A stretch of DNA of 9,327 nt from CALFXN01 sp964451935 (GTDB taxonomy: Bacteria; Synergistota; Synergistia; Synergistales; Aminobacteriaceae). The stretch is from the NCBI GenBank assembly GCA_964451935.1, contig CAYVKE010000119.1, forward strand, positions 1-9,327. Reading direction: 5' to 3'. Under the pieces are notes generated by a model that worked only from the letters and a program-made list of their open reading frames with translations, searched no databases and was not told where the DNA came from. Of the stretch, positions 1-5,553 are shown in pieces (positions within the stretch are counted from its first letter, which is position 1; the number at the start of each line of letters is the position of its first letter). The position numbers and the translations under genes are program-made.

Positions 1-1781
1 AGCGACGTCACGAACACCTGCGAGACGCTGCCCGCGGGGCCGTGAAACGAACACGGCCCGTCGTCGGGCGCGTTCGCGCCGCACAGATAGGGCGTCTCGG
101 GCCGCGCGCCGCGCAGGGCGTTCACGGAAATGATCCAGGCCACGAAGATCGCTCCGGTCAGCGACAGGATGATCCACTGCGGAAAGTCCCCCATCTGCTG
201 CAACAGCGACCACGAAAAGCGCGTATCGGCCGTCGCCGCGAAGACGCGCGCCGCGATGGGATCCAGGACGCGTTCGTGCAGCGGCACCGAGAAGATTCCG
301 CCGACGAGAACCGCCAGCGCAAGGAGCAACATCGTCGCGAACATCCAGGAGGAAAGGCGTTCCGGGCCGCCCGCGTTGTTCGACCGCCCGAGTTCGATGC
401 GTCCGATCCACTTGACCCAGAAGACGACGGACAGGGCGCTGCCGAGCACGAGGAAGACGAGAACGAGCGGATTCCGCGCGGCCGATTCGATCGCCATCCA
501 CTTGGAAAGCAGCATGCCGAACGGCGGAAGCACCATCGACGCCATGCTGATGATGGAGAATGTCGTCGTCACCGGCATCACGGTCAGCAGTTCGCTCATG
601 TCCTCGATGTCCCGGCTGCCGATCGCCTGTTCGACCGTTCCCGTGCACAGGAAAAGCAGCGCCTTTGAAAACGAGTGGAAGACCAGGATCGTCAGCGCCG
701 CCGCGTAGGCCAGAGGCTCGTCGAGCGCGGCGCACGCGAACATCAGGCCGAGATTCGAGATCGTGGAATAGGCAAGCACCTTCTTCGCGTCGCTCTGGCT
801 GATTGCGCAGGCCGCCGCCGCCACGAAATTGACCGCGCCGTACAGCGCGCACACGGTCAGGAACGCATCATGTCCGGCGAACGCGGGAAGAAGCCGCAAC
901 GCAAGATACGGCCCCGCCTTGACCATCGTCGCCGAGTGCAGCAGCGCCGAAACGGGCGTCGGAGCGACCATCGCGCCGAGCAGCCAGCGATGGAACGGGA
1001 ACTGCGCCGCCTTGGCGAAGGCCGCGATGCACAGGAGCGGAAGCGGGGAGAGGAGGCGCATCGCTGAAAGCTCCGAGAGCGACGATGCGCCGCCGTGCTC
1101 GGCGATCAGCGCGCCCAGGCCGAGCGCGCATCCGCCGAAGACGTTGATCACGAGGGCGAGCGTCGCGTTTCGGATGCTCCTGTCGGTCCCTTCGTAGCGG
1201 ATCAGGAAATACGAACAGAGCGTCGTCGTCTCCCAGAAGACTCCGAGCCAGGCGAACGAATCCGACAGGAAGAGTCCGTTCATGCACCCGAGGAAGAAGA
1301 GGAGCAGGAAGAGAAAGGCCCGCGACCCCGAGGCGGTCGCCGCCTGATGACGTTCGTGCGTCTGCATGTATCCTATTGCGTACAGTACGATGAGCGATCC
1401 GAGAATCGATACGATCCCCGTCAGGATCTTCGCGAGCGGGTCGAGGACGAAATCCGACTCCGCGCCTCCGGCCCCGGAGAAGATGGTGACCGCCAGAATC
1501 AGCGCGTGCGTCGCCGCGCCGGCGTAGAGCAGCAGGCTGTCGCTGCGACGCGCGAGCAGCACCACGAGGGCGACGAGCGCCGTTTCGAGGACGAGCGCAA
1601 GCGGCGCGGACGCCCCGCCGAGCGAGAGGGCCGCCGAAGGGCCGAAGATCGAGACCACGCCCAACAGAATCGTCACGCACGCGCCGGATACGATCCACAG
1701 CCGTCTGCCCCTCGCCGTATGAGCCGTCAGGGACATGCAGGCCGCAACGACGGGCAGGAGAATCAAAAGCGCCGGGATCAT
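1..1781 (-). CDS. echA: NuoL/EchA-like proton-translocating membrane subunit, 3'-truncated by the window edge
   Basis: Minus-strand reading from the ATG at 1781-1779 stays open for 593 codons to the window edge, so the C-terminus is missing. The protein is very hydrophobic with many membrane segments and matches the proton-conducting antiporter family (NuoL, MrpA, HyfB, EchA). Visible family residues are the helix-5 Glu in FWETTTLCSYFL (E184), K257 in AKAAQFPFHRW, the stretch APTPVSALLHSATMVKAG with K288, K333/K334 in DAKKVLAYSTISNLG, H369 and K373 in FHSFSKALLF, and K427 in LLSKW. A tail motif PYLCGAN...FHGP (about 564-581) and the MVKAG variant favour hydrogenase-type subunits over respiratory NuoL. 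A Shine-Dalgarno GAAGGTG lies 5 nt before the start, and a promoter lies just upstream. A first-gene position with its own promoter fits the echABCDEF order, but the other Ech genes would be off the left edge. Family membership is secure. The EchA name is an inference; HyfB/HycC, Mbh- or Mrp-type subunits are alternatives. Confidence 0.85.
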   Translation of the reverse strand, partial: MIPALLILLPVVAACMSLTAHTARGRRLWIVSGACVTILLGVVSIFGPSAALSLGGASAPLALVLETALVALVVLLARRSDSLLLYAGAATHALILAVTIFSGAGGAESDFVLDPLAKILTGIVSILGSLIVLYAIGYMQTHERHQAATASGSRAFLFLLLFFLGCMNGLFLSDSFAWLGVFWETTTLCSYFLIRYEGTDRSIRNATLALVINVFGGCALGLGALIAEHGGASSLSELSAMRLLSPLPLLCIAAFAKAAQFPFHRWLLGAMVAPTPVSALLHSATMVKAGPYLALRLLPAFAGHDAFLTVCALYGAVNFVAAAACAISQSDAKKVLAYSTISNLGLMFACAALDEPLAYAAALTILVFHSFSKALLFLCTGTVEQAIGSRDIEDMSELLTVMPVTTTFSIISMASMVLPPFGMLLSKWMAIESAARNPLVLVFLVLGSALSVVFWVKWIGRIELGRSNNAGGPERLSSWMFATMLLLALAVLVGGIFSVPLHERVLDPIAARVFAATADTRFSWSLLQQMGDFPQWIILSLTGAIFVAWIISVNALRGARPETPYLCGANAPDDGPCSFHGPAGSVSQVFVTS

Positions 1782-1828
1782 GAGAACACCTTCTTTCTGA
1801 AATTTCGCTTTTCGTTCCGTAAGGCGGG

Positions 1829-1857
1829 ATTATATCCCTGCAACGGCATTCGGACAA
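1829..1857 (-). promoter_or_regulatory. Sigma70-like promoter of the EchA-like operon
   Basis: On the minus strand a -35 box TTGTCC (1857-1852, 4 of 6 consensus) is followed after exactly 17 bp by a perfect -10 box TATAAT (1834-1829). Transcription would start near 1822, giving a leader of about 40 nt that includes the GAAGGTG ribosome binding site before the ATG at 1781. The -10 box sits inside a 13-bp dyad, GGGAT-TAT-ATCCC (1826-1838), which could be an operator or coincidence. Confidence 0.75.
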
Positions 1858-1929
1858 TGCGCAAATAGAAGTTCATCGGTTCGCAAAGGGAATAATATGA
1901 CAAAAAATAGTCGATACTGAAATTCCATC

Positions 1930-1939
1930 GTTTCGAAAC
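1930..1939. repeat. 10-bp palindrome GTTTCGAAAC
   Basis: A perfect 10-bp palindrome lies in the AT-rich centre of the divergent region, about 73 bp upstream of the -35 box of the EchA-like operon and about 150 bp before the EEP gene start. A partial dyad AACA-T-TGTT (1937-1945) overlaps its right end. It could be an activator or repressor site, but a palindrome of this size can arise by chance and no regulator gene is nearby. Confidence 0.3.
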
Positions 1940-2044
1940 ATTGTTCCGTAATATCACAAACATCCGATGGCGCGATATGGCGCTTTCGGCGGATGCGGCG
2001 TCCGCGCGCCAATGCGAAAACGCCCCCGGCGCGTGGTTTTCCTG

Positions 2045-2050
2045 TATCAT
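2045..2050 (+). promoter_or_regulatory. Weak candidate -10 box for the EEP-cls operon
   Basis: TATCAT matches 5 of 6 positions of the TATAAT consensus and would start transcription near 2057, about 30 nt before the EEP start codon. No recognisable -35 box lies 16-18 bp upstream (that stretch is GC-rich), so activity would need an activator, another sigma factor, or a promoter further upstream. Confidence 0.3.
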
Positions 2051-2057
2051 AGGCGTC

Positions 2058-2072
2058 GAATGCGCAGCATTC
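2058..2072 (+). repeat. Perfect 6-bp-arm dyad next to the EEP ribosome binding site
   Basis: GAATGC-GCA-GCATTC forms a perfect dyad with a 3-nt centre. It ends 2 nt before the GGAGG at 2075-2079. At the DNA level it could be an operator over the predicted transcription start; in RNA it would be a small hairpin beside the Shine-Dalgarno sequence. Neither role is shown. Confidence 0.4.
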
Positions 2073-2074
2073 CC

Positions 2075-2079
2075 GGAGG
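2075..2079 (+). promoter_or_regulatory. Ribosome binding site that sets the EEP gene start
   Basis: GGAGG lies 7 nt upstream of the ATG at 2087. This decides the start: the same frame is open back to an ATG at 1967, but the extra 40 residues are arginine-rich and have no binding site, while the EEP fold begins at once after the 2087 start (MRLVLYNIRY). Confidence 0.8.
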
Positions 2080-2086
2080 CCGACTC

Positions 2087-2863
2087 ATGCGACTCGTGCT
2101 CTACAACATCCGATACGCCACAGGGGCGGGGCCCCTGCATCACATGCCCGTCCCGTTTGCGGGGAGCCTGCTCCCCAGCGAACGCCGCTTCCGCCGCATC
2201 CAGACCTTTCTCGACACGCTGCATCCGGATATCGTCGTCCTCGTCGAGGCGGACAGGGGGTCGTACCGCTGCGGCGGCCAGGGCCAGGCGGAATCGCTGG
2301 CCACGTCGCTCGAGGGGAACTGGGAGTCCGCCTTCGCGCCGAAATATTCGCCCCGGTCGGTGCTCATGCGAACCCCGGTCCTTCGCTGCCAGGGCAACGC
2401 GCTCGTCAGCCGGCTGCCCATCCGATCGGTCCGGATGCACGACCTGCGGCGCGGCATGAAGCGCCAGGCGCTCGAAGTCGCGCTCGACGGCGTCACGCTG
2501 CTTGCCGTCCATCTGCCGCTCGGGCGCCAGGCGCGGGGCGTGCAGTTCCGCGAACTGGCCGACGTCGTCGCGGACATCCGCGGTCCGCTGGTCGTCGCCG
2601 GAGACCTGAACACGCGAAACGACAAGTCCGACCTGAAGGAGTTTCTGCGGGAGACGGGGCTCCGGAGCGCAAATCTCCTTGACCTGCCGACATACCCTGC
2701 GGACTGGCCGCGCCGTCAACTCGACTACGTGCTTCATTCGCCGGAGCTTCATTCGCTGGGGTTCCATCGTCCCTACGTGCCCTACTCGGATCATCTGCCC
2801 CTGGCATGGGACTTCGCATTGCCGGGAGAACGTTTTCGACAGGGAGGAAGCGAGACGACATGA
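2087..2863 (+). CDS. Endonuclease/exonuclease/phosphatase (EEP) family protein, YbhP-like
   Basis: The 258-residue protein shows the full set of metal-dependent EEP catalytic motifs: N7 in LYNIRY, E54 in VLVEAD, N104 in QGNALVSR, H142 in AVHLPLG, D173 and N175 in AGDLNT, D213 in QLDYVL, and the terminal SDHLPL with D235 and H236. Members hydrolyse phosphodiester or phosphate-ester bonds in DNA, RNA, sphingomyelin or inositol phosphates; the substrate cannot be read from these motifs. No signal peptide or membrane segment is seen, so it is probably cytoplasmic. Its stop codon overlaps the start of the cardiolipin synthase gene (ATGA, 2860-2863), so the two are probably cotranscribed and translationally coupled. 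E. coli has a comparable neighbour pair, ybhP next to clsB, which suggests a role linked to phospholipids or their head groups rather than DNA repair. That role is inferred from context. Confidence 0.9.
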   Translation: MRLVLYNIRYATGAGPLHHMPVPFAGSLLPSERRFRRIQTFLDTLHPDIVVLVEADRGSYRCGGQGQAESLATSLEGNWESAFAPKYSPRSVLMRTPVLRCQGNALVSRLPIRSVRMHDLRRGMKRQALEVALDGVTLLAVHLPLGRQARGVQFRELADVVADIRGPLVVAGDLNTRNDKSDLKEFLRETGLRSANLLDLPTYPADWPRRQLDYVLHSPELHSLGFHRPYVPYSDHLPLAWDFALPGERFRQGGSETT

Positions 2864-4332
2864 ACGACCTCGACATCATCGGTTTCTTTCAGGGACACGC
2901 ATGGGGCATTCTGACCTTCACGCTGCACGAGGCGGCGTCCTGGATCATCCGCATCGCGGCGCTCTGCGTCGTCCCGTTGCGGCACGAACCCTCGACCGCG
3001 ACGGTGTGGCTGCTCGTGATCTTCTTCTGGCCGATCCCCGGCGCGATCATCTACCTGCTGATGGGATCTAGGATGCTTCCCAAGAAAAAGCTCGAACGAC
3101 GCCATACGATGCTCGCGCACCTGAAGGGCATCCGCGACCGCATCGCGCGCGAAACGCCCGGGGCCGTTCACCCGGAGGTGTCGGATGCGCTCGAGCCGAC
3201 CGTGCGTCTGGCCGAGGGGCTGGGGCACATGACCATCGTCGGCGGCAACGACTGCACGCCCATCACGGACGCGATCGTCATGCTGGACATGCTCGCCGCC
3301 GATATCGAGGAGGCCGTCTCGGAGGTGAACCTGCTCTACTACATCTTCGTGAAGGACGAAAAGACCTGGTGCGTGGTGGACGCGCTCAAGCGCGCCGCGG
3401 CGCGGGGCGTGATCTGCCGGCTGCTCGTCGACAGCGTCGGCTCTTCGGCGTTCATCAAAAAGCACGCACAGGAGTTCCGGGACGCGGGAATCCGGCTCGA
3501 AGAGGCGCTGCCCGTCCAGCTCTTCCGGCGAAAGGCGGCGCGGTTCGACCTGCGAAACCACCGGAAGCTCGCGGTCATCGACCGGAAGACCGCCTACACG
3601 GGGTCGCACAACATCACGGATCCCCGGTACGGACACCGGAACCTCGTGTGGCACGACATTTCGCTGCGCCTGCGCGGCCCGATCGTCCGCCAGCTCGAAA
3701 GCGTCTTCCTTGAGGACTGGTACTCCGAAACCGGCGAGATGATGGACGCGGAGCACCTCTTCGGAGAACTGGAGCTTCCGGGCGGCAGCGTCATGCAGAC
3801 CGTCCCGTCGGGACCGTCCTACGTGACCGAGAACTACCAGCGGCTCATCGTAGCGTCGATTATAGGCGCGAGGGAGCAGGTCACGATCACGACGCCGTAC
3901 CTCATCCCCGACGCGGGGCTGATCCAGGCGCTCGAGGTGGCGTGCCTCAGGGGGGTCCGCGTCAGGCTGATCGTCCCGGAAAAGTCGGATCAGTTCGTCG
4001 TCGGGCACGCGGCGCGCGCCTACTTCGGCGATCTGCTGCGGATCGGGGTGGAACTCTACCTCTACCAGGACGGCCTGCTCCACGCCAAGACAATGAGCGT
4101 CGACGGAGAACTCACGTTCCTCGGATCGAGCAACTTCGACATCCGCTCCTTCGCGCTGAACTTCGAGATCAACCTGATCCTCTACGGACGGCAGGAGAAC
4201 GCCTCGCTGCTTCAGACGCAGGAAGACTACCGCTCGCGCTCCCGCCTCCTCGTCCTCGAGGAGTGGCAGGGACGCCCGCGCTGGATGCCGCCCGTCGAAA
4301 GCGTCACGAAGCTCTTCAGTCCCCTGCTGTAG
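2860..4332 (+). CDS. cls: Cardiolipin synthase, phospholipase D superfamily
   Basis: The 490-residue protein has the architecture of bacterial cardiolipin synthases: two N-terminal hydrophobic segments (about 14-40 and 46-68), then two phospholipase D domains. Each carries an intact HxKxxxxD motif: H234-K236-D241 followed by TGSHNI, and H408-K410-D415 followed by LGSSNFDIRS. The family transfers a phosphatidyl group through a phospho-histidine intermediate, normally joining two phosphatidylglycerol molecules into cardiolipin plus glycerol at the inner membrane. The two N-terminal helices and the length near 480-500 residues point to the ClsA-like group rather than soluble ClsB. The start at 2860 overlaps the EEP stop; AGGGAGGA lies about 12 nt upstream. 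An in-frame ATG at 2806 is rejected because it lies deep inside the EEP gene and adds a polar extension. The 3' end overlaps the convergent adaptor gene by 17 bp. Polar head-group acceptors other than phosphatidylglycerol are possible. Confidence 0.93.
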   Translation: MNDLDIIGFFQGHAWGILTFTLHEAASWIIRIAALCVVPLRHEPSTATVWLLVIFFWPIPGAIIYLLMGSRMLPKKKLERRHTMLAHLKGIRDRIARETPGAVHPEVSDALEPTVRLAEGLGHMTIVGGNDCTPITDAIVMLDMLAADIEEAVSEVNLLYYIFVKDEKTWCVVDALKRAAARGVICRLLVDSVGSSAFIKKHAQEFRDAGIRLEEALPVQLFRRKAARFDLRNHRKLAVIDRKTAYTGSHNITDPRYGHRNLVWHDISLRLRGPIVRQLESVFLEDWYSETGEMMDAEHLFGELELPGGSVMQTVPSGPSYVTENYQRLIVASIIGAREQVTITTPYLIPDAGLIQALEVACLRGVRVRLIVPEKSDQFVVGHAARAYFGDLLRIGVELYLYQDGLLHAKTMSVDGELTFLGSSNFDIRSFALNFEINLILYGRQENASLLQTQEDYRSRSRLLVLEEWQGRPRWMPPVESVTKLFSPLL

Positions 4333-5533
4333 CCCGCACCCGCGCCCCGGAGGCCACCGACGCTTCCGGGGCGACGATGACCTCGTCCCCGTCGGCAAGA
4401 TCCCCGGACGCGGTCCGGAGGATCTCGATTTGTTCGTCGTCGCTCGCTCCCGGGACGACCGCGACCGCTTCCGCCCGACCGTTCCGGACGACGAAGAGCC
4501 GCCACGTCCCTCCGTTCCCCCGGACCAGCGCGGAACGCGGCGCGAGAAGGACGTTCTCCCTTTCGGCCGTGACGATCCGGACGCGGACGCGGTACTCGAG
4601 ACCGAGCGTTCGTCCGAGGTCGCGGGAGAGCCGGTCGAGTTCCCCGTCCTCGAAGTCGACGATAACGTTCACGCGCTGCTGCTCGACGCCGAGCGACGAG
4701 AGCTTCGTGAACCCCATCGGCTCGACGCGCGAGACACGCCCGGCGAGTTCGCCCCCGACCGTCTCCCCGAAGACCGCGACCTTCTGCCCGGGCCGGACGC
4801 GGACGGCTTCCTCCGTCAGGATGTCGGCCGTCACGCGGAGCCCGCGCATATCGCCGAGATCCATGATCCGTTCTCCGGCCTGCATCATCTTGACGTTCCG
4901 GGCGTGACGCTGAAGGACGACGCCGTCGATCGGGCTCTCGACGACGGTCCTCCCGAGGATCCGTCTGAGGAAGATCGGCAGCAGCCGGCTCGTCGACGAG
5001 AGCGCGAGCGACGACTGGAGCTGCGCCGCGTTCCCCTCGAGATCCATCTCAGCCTCGAGATAGTCGGCCCGCGTCTCCCGGATCGCCTGTCCGCTCAGGC
5101 CGTCCTTGCCGTAGACCTTCTCCCTGGCCTCGGTCAACCACTTGAGATAGTCGCGGCGCGACGCGCTCGCCTTCACCTTCGCCCGCGCGGCCGTCACGTT
5201 TTCCGCCATCGCCCGGACAATCGAGAGCGATTCCGCATAGGCGTCGCGGAGGTCTTCGTCCTCGAGGCGCGCGATCGCCTGCCCCTTCGCGACCGACGTC
5301 CCTTCCGGGAGTTCGATCGGGAGGAAGCGCCCCTCCTGCGGCATCGTCACATGGACGATGTGCGGCAGCGTCGTCCGCGCCCGGTCCTCGACGACCTCTC
5401 GGATCGTCCCCCTTCGGAGGCGCGCCGTCCTCACCCCTGCCGGCTCCGTCACTCTCCGGTACGCGCTCCACGCCCCCGCGGCGATCAGGAGGATCAGCGC
5501 GGCGGCCCACAACGATCGACGCCGTCCAGCCAT
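4316..5533 (-). CDS. HlyD/MacA-like periplasmic adaptor (membrane fusion protein) of an ABC exporter
   Basis: The 405-residue protein begins with a positively charged MAGRRR stretch and one hydrophobic segment (about 8-25), an inner-membrane anchor or uncleaved signal. The first lipoyl half-domain follows (about 58-92, with PEGTSVAKGQAIARLED), then a helical hairpin (about 95-178), the second lipoyl half with VESPIDGVV (198-206), a beta-barrel region (about 230-325) and a membrane-proximal domain with VLLAPRSALV (328-337). This is the usual order for adaptors linking an inner-membrane transporter to an outer-membrane channel. The start at 5533 has AAGGGAG upstream and begins 20 bp after the permease stop; an ATG at 5623 in frame is rejected because it lies inside the permease gene. 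It is the last gene of the three-gene operon. It carries no lipobox Cys. No TolC-like gene is in view. Its tail overlaps the cls tail. Confidence 0.88.
   Translation of the reverse strand: MAGRRRSLWAAALILLIAAGAWSAYRRVTEPAGVRTARLRRGTIREVVEDRARTTLPHIVHVTMPQEGRFLPIELPEGTSVAKGQAIARLEDEDLRDAYAESLSIVRAMAENVTAARAKVKASASRRDYLKWLTEAREKVYGKDGLSGQAIRETRADYLEAEMDLEGNAAQLQSSLALSSTSRLLPIFLRRILGRTVVESPIDGVVLQRHARNVKMMQAGERIMDLGDMRGLRVTADILTEEAVRVRPGQKVAVFGETVGGELAGRVSRVEPMGFTKLSSLGVEQQRVNVIVDFEDGELDRLSRDLGRTLGLEYRVRVRIVTAERENVLLAPRSALVRGNGGTWRLFVVRNGRAEAVAVVPGASDDEQIEILRTASGDLADGDEVIVAPEASVASGARVRATAGD
4343..4373. terminator. GC-rich inverted repeat at the convergent junction, possible terminator
   Basis: CGCCCCGGA (4343-4351) pairs perfectly with TCCGGGGCG (4365-4373) across a 13-nt loop, 10 nt past the cls stop codon. 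No run of T follows on either strand, so it is not a classical intrinsic terminator. It also lies inside the adaptor coding sequence (the APEASVASGA region), so codon use alone might explain it. It could still help stop cls transcription, for instance together with Rho. Confidence 0.3.
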
Positions 5534-5553
5534 ACCCGTCACTCCCTTCCGGT

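Larger units (their letters stand above)
1782..2086. other. Divergent intergenic control region, 305 bp
   Basis: This stretch separates the leftward EchA-like gene from the rightward EEP gene. The part from about 1800 to 1960 is clearly richer in A and T than the flanking genes, as expected for promoter DNA. It holds a good leftward promoter (1829-1857), a 10-bp palindrome at 1930-1939, a weak rightward -10 candidate at 2045-2050, and a short perfect dyad at 2058-2072 just before the EEP ribosome binding site. Open frames crossing it (for example minus strand 2012-1830) have no recognisable protein features, so no gene is called here. Confidence 0.8.

Noticed and set aside
868..1857. Minus-strand frame of 329 codons and plus-strand frame 1095-1868 across the EchA-like gene
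   Set aside because: Both give Arg-rich polar sequences without domains. The third frame gives a coherent NuoL-family membrane protein over the whole interval.
1830..2012. 60-codon minus-strand frame in the divergent intergenic region
   Set aside because: No ribosome binding site or recognisable feature is seen, and its end runs into the -10 box of the EchA-like operon promoter.
1967..2086. Upstream ATG at 1967 as the start of the EEP protein
   Set aside because: The extra 40 residues are Arg-rich and not part of the EEP fold. The ATG at 2087 has a GGAGG at ideal spacing and starts directly on the first catalytic strand.
2791..4398. Minus-strand open frame of 535 codons opposite the cardiolipin synthase gene, longer than that gene itself
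   Set aside because: The translation is rich in Arg, Asp, Glu and Val with no recognisable domain, as expected for the complement of GC-rich codons. The plus strand has both HKD motifs, membrane helices and coupling to the EEP gene.
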